Shown: positions 33,886 to 41,847 of the stretch, piece after piece
Layout of the letters: each line of letters begins with the position of its first letter
Numbering within the stretch: position 1 is the first letter of the stretch
Source of the DNA: Burkholderiales bacterium
GTDB lineage: Bacteria > Pseudomonadota > Gammaproteobacteria > Burkholderiales > WYBJ01
Direction of reading: 5' to 3'
Length of the DNA: 64,000 bases
Assembly: GCA_022841915.1 (NCBI GenBank)
Contig: JALHQN010000006.1
Coordinates: 62,001-126,000 of the forward strand
Translations under genes and position numbers: made by a program
The notes under the pieces: generated by a model
What the model was told of the DNA's origin: nothing
Databases searched by the model: none
Seen by the model: the letters and a program-made list of their open reading frames with translations, nothing else

Positions 33886-34026
33886 CTTGCGCGTCACTTC
33901 GTTGCCTATCCACAGCGGTTCGCTGTTCCTTCGGTCCCTGAGTTACCGGAGGCATGCGCCCTGCGCGCAGTGCCCCGTGTGTGCCTTGCGGCGTTCCCGA
34001 CACTTAGTCGGTTGCTGACCTGCGAG
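33886..34026 (+). ncRNA. Candidate structured RNA (weakly 6S-like)
   Basis: A TATAAT box (33841-33846) precedes a run of strong secondary structure. Hairpins are ACAGCG/CGCTGT (33912-33926), CCTTCGGT/ACCGGAGG with loop CCCTGAGTT (33928-33952) and CCGAC/GTCGG (33997-34011). All are enclosed by an 11-pair stem with one mismatch and two wobbles (33886-33896 with 34016-34026). The overall size and a hairpin just before the 3' closing strand resemble 6S RNA. I could not build the long 6S terminal stem, so the class is uncertain. No protein-coding frame fits here. Confidence 0.35.
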
Positions 34027-34066
34027 GAAACTTTCAAAAAACAACCGTGAAGATGCAGAAACTAAA

Positions 34067-34097
34067 CAGCCCGACCGGATTCGATCCGGCCGGGCTG
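34067..34097 (-). terminator. Terminator of the thiolase operon
   Basis: A 14-bp stem with one A-C mismatch (34067-34080 with 34084-34097, loop TCG) is followed on the minus strand by TTTAGTTT. It lies 33 nt after the thiolase stop and is a convincing intrinsic terminator for leftward transcription. Confidence 0.75.
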
Positions 34098-34130
34098 CAA
34101 TGCAATGTTCAACGAACGACTAGCGCGAGA

Positions 34131-35330
34131 TTACATGCGCTCGATGACCACGGCCATCCCTTGGCCGACACCGATGCACAGCGACACCAGCGCATAGCGA
34201 CCACCGGTGCGCTGTAGTTGGCGCGCCGCAGTGAGCGCGATCCGGGCACCCGAGCAGCCCAGGGGATGTCCGAGCGCGATTGCGCCGCCATTGGGATTCA
34301 CGCGACTGTCTTCGAAATCGACTTCGAGCCCTTTCAGGCACGCCAGCACCTGGGAGGCGAACGCTTCGTTGATCTCGATGACGTCCATGTCCTTGATGCT
34401 CAAGCCGGCGCGTGCGAGGGCTTTCTTCGATGCAGGCACGGGACCGAAGCCCATGATGCGCGGCGGCACGCCAGCGGCGCCCGTGGCCAGAATGCGCGCA
34501 ATCGGCTTCTTGCCTGCCTTTTCGCCGGCCGTCAGGCTGCCGATCAGCAGCGCGGCAGCGCCGTCGTTCACGCCCGAGGCGTTCCCGGCCGTCGTCACGC
34601 CACCCTCGAACAGGGCGCGCAACTTGGCGAGGGCAGCCAAATCGGTCTGTGGACGAGGATGCTCGTCTTCGCTGAAAGTCTCGGTCTGCCCTCGCCCTTT
34701 ATCGATGGTGACGGGGCTGATCTCGCCGGCGAAGAAGCCCTCGCCTTTCGCGTTCGCATACTTCTGCTGAGAAGCGAAGGCGAATTTATCGGCGGCCTCG
34801 CGCGGGATCGAAAAATCCTTGGCAAGGTTGTCTGCGGTCTGCGGCATCGTTTCGTCGCCGAATTGCTTGATGATCTTCGGGTTCGGAAAACGCGAGCCGA
34901 TGGTGGAATCGTAAATCCGCATATCGCGCGAGTACGGGGATTCGCTTTTCGCCATCACGAAGGGCGCGCGGCTCATGCTCTCGACGCCTCCGACGAGGAA
35001 GAGATCCCCCTCGCCAGCGGTGATTGCATGCGCGGCGTTGACGATCGCGTTGAGGCCGCTGGCGCAATTGCGCTGGACCACGGAGCCGCCGAGTTCGATC
35101 GGCAGGCCGGCGACGAGACCGGCGTGGCGAGCGATGCAGCGCGCATCCTCACCGCCCTGATTCGCGCAGCCGATGACCATGTCTTCGATATCCTCGACCT
35201 TGAATGCGTTCTTGTCGACGATCGCACGCAGCACGCCTGCGAGCAGGTCGTCCGGGCGGACCGAAGCGAGCTTGCCGCCGTAGCGGCCGATGGGAGTGCG
35301 TGTACCGTCGTAGATATAGGCGTCCAGCAT
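34131..35330 (-). CDS. Acetyl-CoA acyltransferase (thiolase)
   Basis: The 399-residue thiolase cleaves 3-oxoacyl-CoA with CoA. It has the acyl-enzyme cysteine Cys89 in QRNCASGLNAIVNAAH, the His motif GGAIALGHPLGCSGARI and the second catalytic cysteine in SLCIGVGQGMAVVIERM. The sequence resembles the FadA/PcaF/PaaJ degradative types. It is the second gene after the 3-hydroxyacyl-CoA dehydrogenase (12-nt gap, GGAG before the ATG), so the pair would perform the last two steps of beta-oxidation or a phenylacetate-type pathway. No enoyl-CoA hydratase is adjacent. Confidence 0.92.
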   Translation of the reverse strand: MLDAYIYDGTRTPIGRYGGKLASVRPDDLLAGVLRAIVDKNAFKVEDIEDMVIGCANQGGEDARCIARHAGLVAGLPIELGGSVVQRNCASGLNAIVNAAHAITAGEGDLFLVGGVESMSRAPFVMAKSESPYSRDMRIYDSTIGSRFPNPKIIKQFGDETMPQTADNLAKDFSIPREAADKFAFASQQKYANAKGEGFFAGEISPVTIDKGRGQTETFSEDEHPRPQTDLAALAKLRALFEGGVTTAGNASGVNDGAAALLIGSLTAGEKAGKKPIARILATGAAGVPPRIMGFGPVPASKKALARAGLSIKDMDVIEINEAFASQVLACLKGLEVDFEDSRVNPNGGAIALGHPLGCSGARIALTAARQLQRTGGRYALVSLCIGVGQGMAVVIERM

Positions 35331-35342
35331 GGCGGATCTCCT

Positions 35343-36869
35343 TTAGTTGTCCTGAGTAAGTAGGGAAACGCCGAGACGCGCGCGGCGTGACAGCCACAAC
35401 GTCGGGCGATAACGCTGATCGCCGTAGACGCGTTGCATATTGGTCAAGACCTTGAGGATCTTGTCGGCGCCCAGACGATCGCCGAAAGCGAGCGGCCCGT
35501 GCGGATAGTTGAGGCCCAGCGTCACCGCCTTGTCGATGTCCGCGGGTGTCGAAGTCTGATTCTGGGCGACCGAGCATCCGATGTTGATGATCATGGCGAT
35601 GATGCGCTGGGCGATGAAACCGGGGCTATCCTTGGCCACCACCACGGGCACGCCGTCCGAAGCCAACAAGCCGTGAGCCGCATCGCGATATGCAGGCTCG
35701 GTGAGCGGACAGGTCATGATCGTCCGGCGCTTGACCATGGGAAAGAGGGTATCCACCGCGACTGTCCGTTTCGGATCGAGACCTTGCTCGAGCACGCAGG
35801 TCGTCGTGTCCTCGCCCAGCGGGGTCACCAGAATCAGCGCCTTGGCACTCGGCTTGGCGCCGGTTTCCACGGGGGCGCCGAGCTTGTCGAGCAACTGCAT
35901 CAACGCCGTATGCCCCGAGGTTTCGGCCTTGCTGACCCACACGCTCTCGGGTCGTGCCGTCGGCGCAGGCGCCTCGGGCGGCACCGCCTGTTCGCCACTG
36001 GAATAATCGTAGAAGCCTCGCTTGACCTTGCGCCCCAGGATGCCCGCATCCAGGCGACTGCGCATCACGAGCGAAGGCCGATAGCGCGCTTCGTGAAAGA
36101 ACTGGGTATAGAGCAATTCGGAGGCTGGCTGAGTGACGTCGAGTGCAGTGAGATCCATCAGTTCGAACGGGCCCATGCGGAACCCGCCGACATCGCGCAT
36201 GACGCGATCCACTTCGACGAAGCTCGCGATGCCTTCGGAGACCAGGTGCGAGGCTTCCAGGGAGTAACCTCGACCGACCTGATTCACCAGGAAACACGGG
36301 GCATCCTTGACACGCACCGGCTCGCGCGTCATGCGTTTGCCGAGCGTCATCAGAGCATCGCCCACCCAAGGCTCGGTCAGGATGCCTTCCACGACTTCGA
36401 CGAGCCGCATCAGGGGCACGGGGTTGAAGAAGTGAAAGCCCGCGAATCGTTGCGGATGCTTGAGCTTGTTGGCGAGGAGCGTGACCGACAGCGAGGAGGT
36501 GTTGGAAGCGATGATGCAGTCATCGGCGAGGACAGCCTCGAGCTCCGCATAGAGCTTTTGCTTGATGTCCGGATTCTCGACGATTGCTTCGATTACCGCA
36601 TGGCAGGGCTTTAGATCGGCGGGTCCCTCGACCACTTGGATCCTTTCCACGGCGGCCTTCGCATCCTCTGCCGTCATGCTGCCCTTCTCGGCGGCTCGCT
36701 TGAGCATGCCGTCGATGAACTTCAGCGCTTCCTGGGCGGCGCCGGGCTTGGCGTCGAGCAGCCGCACACGGATGCCTCCGACGGCCGATACCTGAGCGAT
36801 CCCCCGCCCCATGGCGCCCGCGCCGATCACTCCGATCAGCAGGTCAGGACGGTTCGCATCGAATCCCAC
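35343..36869 (-). CDS. 3-hydroxyacyl-CoA dehydrogenase (PaaH type)
   Basis: The 508-residue NAD-dependent enzyme oxidises 3-hydroxyacyl-CoA to 3-oxoacyl-CoA. The Rossmann motif is GVIGAGAMGRGIAQVSAVGG (near residue 13). The catalytic region has SNTSSLSVTLLA and GFHFFNPVPLMRLVEVV, and the first C-terminal domain FLVNQVGRGYSLEA. A second C-terminal domain follows (about 400-495, PGFIAQRIIAMIINIG and GLNYPHGPLAFGD), the arrangement seen in the long PaaH/PaaC-type enzymes. The start is GTG with GGAGGAG eight bases upstream. It forms an operon with the thiolase and is divergent from the amidase. Confidence 0.92.
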   Translation of the reverse strand: MGFDANRPDLLIGVIGAGAMGRGIAQVSAVGGIRVRLLDAKPGAAQEALKFIDGMLKRAAEKGSMTAEDAKAAVERIQVVEGPADLKPCHAVIEAIVENPDIKQKLYAELEAVLADDCIIASNTSSLSVTLLANKLKHPQRFAGFHFFNPVPLMRLVEVVEGILTEPWVGDALMTLGKRMTREPVRVKDAPCFLVNQVGRGYSLEASHLVSEGIASFVEVDRVMRDVGGFRMGPFELMDLTALDVTQPASELLYTQFFHEARYRPSLVMRSRLDAGILGRKVKRGFYDYSSGEQAVPPEAPAPTARPESVWVSKAETSGHTALMQLLDKLGAPVETGAKPSAKALILVTPLGEDTTTCVLEQGLDPKRTVAVDTLFPMVKRRTIMTCPLTEPAYRDAAHGLLASDGVPVVVAKDSPGFIAQRIIAMIINIGCSVAQNQTSTPADIDKAVTLGLNYPHGPLAFGDRLGADKILKVLTNMQRVYGDQRYRPTLWLSRRARLGVSLLTQDN

Positions 36870-37075
36870 GGTGGTGTCTCCTCCACGATTGAGCTATGTT
36901 TGCCGGGCCGACGCGCTTGCGGACCCATTCCGCAGTGGCACGAGATGTCGCCCCTGCGACGTTGAAGCCGCGAATTTTACAGCGTTCGCGGCGGCGAGGC
37001 ACCCTGCATTCGAGCGTCTGCTGCGGGTTCGCCGTCGGCAAGCTGCTTTTTCAATTGAAGAGAGATTCGACCGTG

Positions 37076-38419
37076 ATGAAGACGATATCCGAGCTGTCGC
37101 AAGCCTTGGCCTCCGGAGCGACGACGAGCGAGGCCCTGGCCGAGGCATTGCTGGCGCGCGCAAACGACCCCGCTGGCGAAGGCAAGCGGGTCTTCATCGC
37201 CCTCGATTCCCAGAAAGTGCTCGCGCAGGCACGCGCCAGCGACACGTTGCGCAAGGCCGGCATCGTCCCCTCGCCGCTTGCCGGTTTGCCTGTCTCGGTG
37301 AAAGACTTGTTCGACGTGGCGGGCGAGACCACATCGGCCGGGTCTGTCGTCTTGCGCGATGCGACACCTGCGAAGGTGGATGCCCCCACGATTGCAAGGC
37401 TGCGCGCAGCGGGCGCCGTCTTGGTCGGACGCACCAATTTGACCGAATTCGCCTACTCGGGTATCGGCATCAACCCGCACTACGACACGCCGCGCAATCC
37501 CTACGATCGCGCGACAGGGCGCATTCCGGGCGGCTCGTCAGCAGGCGGCGCCGTCTCTGTCGCCGACACCATGGCGGTGATCGGGCTCGGCACCGACACG
37601 GGGGGCTCGACCCGAATCCCCGCGGCTTTATGCGGCATCGTCGGCTACAAGCCGACCCAGTCGCGCATCCCCAGGGACAACGTGTTCCCCTTGTCGTATT
37701 CGCTCGATTCGATCGGACCGATGGGGCCGAGCGTGGCATGCGTGGCCCTTTGCGATGCGGTCCTCGCAGGCGAGGTTCCCGTCGTGCCCCAAGCGGCGAC
37801 GTTGGCCGGCCTGCGCATCGCGGTCCCTCAGGCGGTGGTGCTGGACGATCTGGATAATCACGTCGCGGGCGACTTCAGCCGCGCCTTGCAGCAGTTGTCG
37901 GCGGCAGGCGCGCGCATCATCGAAATCCCGATGGCACAGTTCGGAGAAATGGCAGAGATCAACCGCCCAGGCGGGCTGTCGCCGATGGAGGCCTACTACA
38001 TCCACAAGCCCTTGCTCGATCGCGCGGGCGACCAGTATGACCAGCGGGTGCGCGTGCGCATCCAGGGTGGGGCCAAAGCGACTGTGGTGGACTATCTTTG
38101 GACGCTCGATCAGCGCAAGTCCTGGATCGCCCGCGTCAGCCGGGAGGCCGCCCCGTTCGATGTGCTCCTCATGCCGACTGTACCGTGCATCGCCCCCCCG
38201 CTCGCTCCCCTGCTCGCCGACGACGAGCTTTTCAAGCGCACCAACTTCCGCATGCTGCGCAACACCAGTCTGATCAACTTTCTGGATGGGTGCGCCTTGT
38301 CGTTGCCCATGCACGCGCCGGGCGCGGCCCCGACCGGTTTGATGCTCTGCGGCCTGCATGGGCAGGATGCGCGCATCTTTGCCATTGGTGCGGCGGTCGA
38401 GGCGCTCCTCAAGCGCTGA
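37076..38419 (+). CDS. Amidase (amidase-signature family)
   Basis: The 447-residue amidase-signature hydrolase shows the Ser-cisSer-Lys triad: Lys in PVSVKDLFDVAG, the serine pair in IPGGSSAGGAVSVAD and the nucleophile in GTDTGGSTRIPAALCGIVG. Such enzymes cleave carboxamides; without a GatB neighbour this is not the tRNA amidotransferase subunit. The substrate is unknown. The ATG at 37076 begins the conserved domain, with GAAGAGAG upstream; an upstream open frame to 36896 gives a basic non-conserved extension and is rejected. It is divergent from the dehydrogenase/thiolase operon. Confidence 0.88.
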   Translation: MKTISELSQALASGATTSEALAEALLARANDPAGEGKRVFIALDSQKVLAQARASDTLRKAGIVPSPLAGLPVSVKDLFDVAGETTSAGSVVLRDATPAKVDAPTIARLRAAGAVLVGRTNLTEFAYSGIGINPHYDTPRNPYDRATGRIPGGSSAGGAVSVADTMAVIGLGTDTGGSTRIPAALCGIVGYKPTQSRIPRDNVFPLSYSLDSIGPMGPSVACVALCDAVLAGEVPVVPQAATLAGLRIAVPQAVVLDDLDNHVAGDFSRALQQLSAAGARIIEIPMAQFGEMAEINRPGGLSPMEAYYIHKPLLDRAGDQYDQRVRVRIQGGAKATVVDYLWTLDQRKSWIARVSREAAPFDVLLMPTVPCIAPPLAPLLADDELFKRTNFRMLRNTSLINFLDGCALSLPMHAPGAAPTGLMLCGLHGQDARIFAIGAAVEALLKR

Positions 38420-38446
38420 GCCGAGGGACCAGCCAGCAGTGCAAGG

Positions 38447-40537
38447 TCACTCGAGCACCACGCGCCAATCGGCGGCGAACAGCGTGGCGCCCGAGGCGAT
38501 GACCGGGTTCAGTTCCAGTTCGAGCAAACGCGAGCCCAAGGCGGAGCCGAGACGAGAGACGTTGGCGATGAGCGACGCAACCTCTGCCTTGCTCACCCCT
38601 GCGCAGCCCCGTACGCCATCCAGCACAGCACGCCCCTGCAATTCATCCAGCATTTCCGCCGCTTCTGCGGCCGAGACGGGCGTGGCGCGAAACGCCACGT
38701 CGCGCAATACGTCGAACAGGACGCCCCCGAGTCCGACCATGACGACCATGCCGAAGATGCTATCGCGCTGCAGACGGATGATGAGTTCGATTCCCGCGGG
38801 CGCCATGGGTTGGACTGCGAGTCCCGCAATGGCAGCCCCCGGATGGCGAGCTTGCGCGGATCGCACGAGTTCATCGTAAGCGGCGCGTACTTCGCTGTCT
38901 GTGTTCAGTCCGAAGATCGCATCTTCGTTCCCGGTGCTGCGCCCGAGATCCGGCGACTGGAGCTTCAGTGCGGCCGGGCGCTCGAACGACCGGGCGATGC
39001 GCGCGGCTTCTTCCGCCGAATGCGCGAGCGTAATCGGCACGAGCGGAACCCCCACCGATGCCAAGAGGCCGGCCGCCTCCGTGGCGGACAACTGGCCGCC
39101 TTCCGCCGACAAAACCGGCAGACTCAATGCCTGCTCGGCCTCCCGCTGCGTCCGCGCAGCCCAGGACCGGCGAGCCGCGGCATACTCGATCAGTCCGGCG
39201 ACAGCGTCGATCGCCGCTTCGGCGCCTCGCAGAACGGGAATGCCCATGGCATGCAATCCACGGATCGCGGCCGCAGGTGCGGCGACCCAGCACACGACGA
39301 ACGGCTTGGGCGCCTCGGCCTTGATGCGCGAGAAGATGGCGAGGAGCTTGTCGACGTGTGCATCCATCAGCTGCAACCAGACGATGCCGACATGGATCGC
39401 TTCATCCGAGAGCAACAGGCGGACACTGCGCTCCAGCAGATCGGGTTCAGCGACGAACTGGCCGGTGATATCCACGGGATTGGTCGCGATGCCGAACGCC
39501 GGAATCGCCGCGCGCAGTTCGTTGCTCGTCAGTTCGGACAACCTGGGCAGATTCAACCCGATTTCCTCCGCGCGGTCGGCCATCAGCACGCCGGCACCGC
39601 CCGACTGGGTCACGATGCCTATGCCCGTGCCCTGCGGCAGCTCACAATGGCTGAACGCTTCGACCATGTCGAGCATGTGCTCTTCGTTGCGTGCGCGCAC
39701 GATGCCGACTTGGCGTGCAACCCCGCTGAATATTTTGTCATCGCCTGCAATCGAGCCGGTATGAGAGATGGCGGCACGCGCACCCGATTCGGTGCGCCCG
39801 ACTTTGGTCAGAACCAGCGGTTTTCCCAGCCCCAGTGCCTGCCGCGCAACCTCGATCAGGCCCGCGCCGTCCTCGAGCCCTTCGATATAGCCTGCGCCCA
39901 CGCGTATCCTTGGGTCCGAGATTACGTCACGCAGCACTTCGCAGAATCCGATGTCTGCCTCGTTGCCGGTGTTCACGAAGTAGCCCATCCCGAGATCGCG
40001 GCGCCGCGCCAGCGCGGCGATGGCTGTGCCGAAGGCTCCCGATTGCGTGACGAAACCGACGGGTCCGGACGGCGTGGGACCATCTGCAAACTGGCTGAAG
40101 GTCGCCATCACGTTGTCGAAGGCGTTGATGAGACCCAGGCAGTTCGGACCGCAGATCCGTATGCCCAGGGTCCGGGCCGTTGTGGCGAGCTCCGCCTGAA
40201 GGCGTGCGCCCTCCTCGCCCATTTCGGCGAAGCCTGAGCTGAACACGACCGCCGTATCGATCCCCTTGGCCGCGAGATCCGCAAGGGATTGCAGTACCAG
40301 CGCTGCCGGTACAACGACGATGGCGAGGTCGACCGGATCGGGAATGGCCGCCGCGCTCGGGTAACAGGGTCTGCCTGCGATGGCCTTGTACTTCGGGTTC
40401 ACCGGATAGATCGATCCGCCATACTGCTTGTCGAGCAGGAACTTGAGCGGTCGTCCGTTGATGCGCGAGAAATCTTCCGAGGCGCCCACTATTGCGATCG
40501 ATCGCGGAGCAAGTAGATGTTGCAGAGATGCGGTCAT
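38447..40537 (-). CDS. NDP-forming acyl-CoA synthetase (acetate-CoA ligase family)
   Basis: The 696-residue protein fuses the alpha and beta parts of the ADP-forming acyl-CoA synthetase superfamily. It begins with a CoA-binding Rossmann domain (LLAPRSIAIVGASEDFSRIN, about 8-27; GPNCLGLIN near 135), then the succinyl-CoA-ligase-like domain with FVTQSGAFGTAIAALA and the phosphohistidine motif AISHTGSIAGDDK. The C-terminal 220 residues are the ATP-grasp domain (RPAALKLQSPDLGRSTGNED, GLGGVLFDVLRDVA). It would ligate a carboxylic acid to CoA. The start at 40537 is chosen because it begins the CoA-binding domain; 22 further codons upstream look non-conserved. Substrate unknown. Confidence 0.88.
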   Translation of the reverse strand: MTASLQHLLAPRSIAIVGASEDFSRINGRPLKFLLDKQYGGSIYPVNPKYKAIAGRPCYPSAAAIPDPVDLAIVVVPAALVLQSLADLAAKGIDTAVVFSSGFAEMGEEGARLQAELATTARTLGIRICGPNCLGLINAFDNVMATFSQFADGPTPSGPVGFVTQSGAFGTAIAALARRRDLGMGYFVNTGNEADIGFCEVLRDVISDPRIRVGAGYIEGLEDGAGLIEVARQALGLGKPLVLTKVGRTESGARAAISHTGSIAGDDKIFSGVARQVGIVRARNEEHMLDMVEAFSHCELPQGTGIGIVTQSGGAGVLMADRAEEIGLNLPRLSELTSNELRAAIPAFGIATNPVDITGQFVAEPDLLERSVRLLLSDEAIHVGIVWLQLMDAHVDKLLAIFSRIKAEAPKPFVVCWVAAPAAAIRGLHAMGIPVLRGAEAAIDAVAGLIEYAAARRSWAARTQREAEQALSLPVLSAEGGQLSATEAAGLLASVGVPLVPITLAHSAEEAARIARSFERPAALKLQSPDLGRSTGNEDAIFGLNTDSEVRAAYDELVRSAQARHPGAAIAGLAVQPMAPAGIELIIRLQRDSIFGMVVMVGLGGVLFDVLRDVAFRATPVSAAEAAEMLDELQGRAVLDGVRGCAGVSKAEVASLIANVSRLGSALGSRLLELELNPVIASGATLFAADWRVVLE

Positions 40538-40618
40538 GCAGATGGCTCCGGTGGGTCGCAGTGCGCGCAGGGCCTCGCAGCGGCTGCGAGAGTGATCGGC
40601 CACCCCGCACTCGCTGAG

Positions 40619-41833
40619 TTAATGGGGTGAGTAAAGATGCTTCCGGGTCCAGGGGACGGGCGTCATGCCGCGACGCTGCGCCTTCACAGCGACGATCTGA
40701 TGCAGCGAGATCCATCCTCGGGTGAAGGCGTGAGCGCAGCCGGCCAGGTAAACGAGCCAGGTTCGGTAGCGTCGTTCGCCGACCAGCTTGCATGCCTCCT
40801 CTCGTGCGGCCTCGAGCCGCGACGCCCAGATGCCTAGCGTCTTCGCATAATGGAAGCGCATCGATTCGACATCGATCGGCTCCAGGTTGCGCTCGCTCAT
40901 GGCGCGTACAGCGAGACTCAGATGCGGCAATTCGCCGTTCGGGAAGATGTACCGGTCGATGAAGGCGCCCGCGCCCATTCCCACCGCCCGGCTTTGCGTG
41001 TCCATCGTCGTAATGCCGTGATTCATCACGATGCCATCGTCGGAGAGGAGTTGTTGCATTTTCCCGAAATAGAGGGGCAGATTCGACAGGCCCACGTGCT
41101 CGAACATGCCGACACTGGCGATCTTGTCGAATTTCTCGTCTTCGGGCACGTCGCGGTAGTCGAGCAGTTGCACCGTGCAGTGCCCCTGCAGGCCTTCTTG
41201 TGAAATGCGTGCCTGCGCGAGTTCAAGTTGCTTGCGCGACAGGGTGATGCCAAGGGCATGAACACCGTAGTTGCGCACTGCGTGGAGAATCAGGCCGCCC
41301 CACCCACAACCGATATCGAGGAAGCGCTCGCCCGGCCGCAGCATGAGCTTGCGGCAGATGTGGTCGAACTTGTTGACCTGAGCTTGATCGAGTGTATCGT
41401 CGTCGCTGTGGAAGTAAGCGCACGAGTACGCCATGTTGCGATCGAGCCACAACTGGTAGAACTCGTTCGAGACGTCGTAATGGTGTTCGATCGCGTGCGC
41501 GTCTTGCTTGCGCGTGTGGCTGACGGCGCGTCGCAGCCGTGACCAGGTTGCTATCCGCGGACTGCTGCCGCGGATCAATGCATCGGCGGCAGCCAGGGCG
41601 TCGGCAATGCGGCCCTCCACGTCGATCTGTTCGCGGATATAGGCTTCACCGAGATTGGAGAAATCCGCATCGAACAACGCTTTCAAGGCTGCCGGCTCCT
41701 TGAGTTTTACCGTGACGGCCGGGGTCGGGCCGAGATCGTATGCGAGACCATTCCAAAGCTGGAGGCGCAGGGGAATGGGCGCACTCTCGAGGAATCGCTG
41801 TGCAAATCGTGCCAGGCGTTTCTCGACGAACAC
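40619..41833 (-). CDS. cfa: Cyclopropane-fatty-acyl-phospholipid synthase
   Basis: The 404-residue SAM-dependent enzyme methylenates double bonds of membrane phospholipid acyl chains. The SAM site is FLDIGCGWGGLILHAVRNYG, with LGITLSRKQLELAQARI after it; HYDVSNEFYQLWLD and MAYSCAYFH come before, and YIFPNGELPHLS and RTWLVYLAGCAHAFTRGWIS follow. I place the start at the GTG at 41833, which has AGGAG seven bases upstream and leaves a 14-nt gap to nadE. The frame runs on to 41896, but that would overlap nadE by 49 nt and has no ribosome site. It is probably cotranscribed with nadE. Confidence 0.93.
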   Translation of the reverse strand: MFVEKRLARFAQRFLESAPIPLRLQLWNGLAYDLGPTPAVTVKLKEPAALKALFDADFSNLGEAYIREQIDVEGRIADALAAADALIRGSSPRIATWSRLRRAVSHTRKQDAHAIEHHYDVSNEFYQLWLDRNMAYSCAYFHSDDDTLDQAQVNKFDHICRKLMLRPGERFLDIGCGWGGLILHAVRNYGVHALGITLSRKQLELAQARISQEGLQGHCTVQLLDYRDVPEDEKFDKIASVGMFEHVGLSNLPLYFGKMQQLLSDDGIVMNHGITTMDTQSRAVGMGAGAFIDRYIFPNGELPHLSLAVRAMSERNLEPIDVESMRFHYAKTLGIWASRLEAAREEACKLVGERRYRTWLVYLAGCAHAFTRGWISLHQIVAVKAQRRGMTPVPWTRKHLYSPH

Positions 41834-41847
41834 GGCAGTTCTCCTTG

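Noticed and set aside
33833-34130. tRNA or tmRNA gene in the ankyrin-thiolase gap
   Set aside because: No cloverleaf, T-loop GTTCRANNC or tmRNA ends could be found; only the hairpin array reported as a candidate RNA.
36896-37075. 60-residue N-terminal extension of the amidase
   Set aside because: It is Arg-rich, non-conserved and overlaps the divergent promoter region; the ATG at 37076 begins the family domain.
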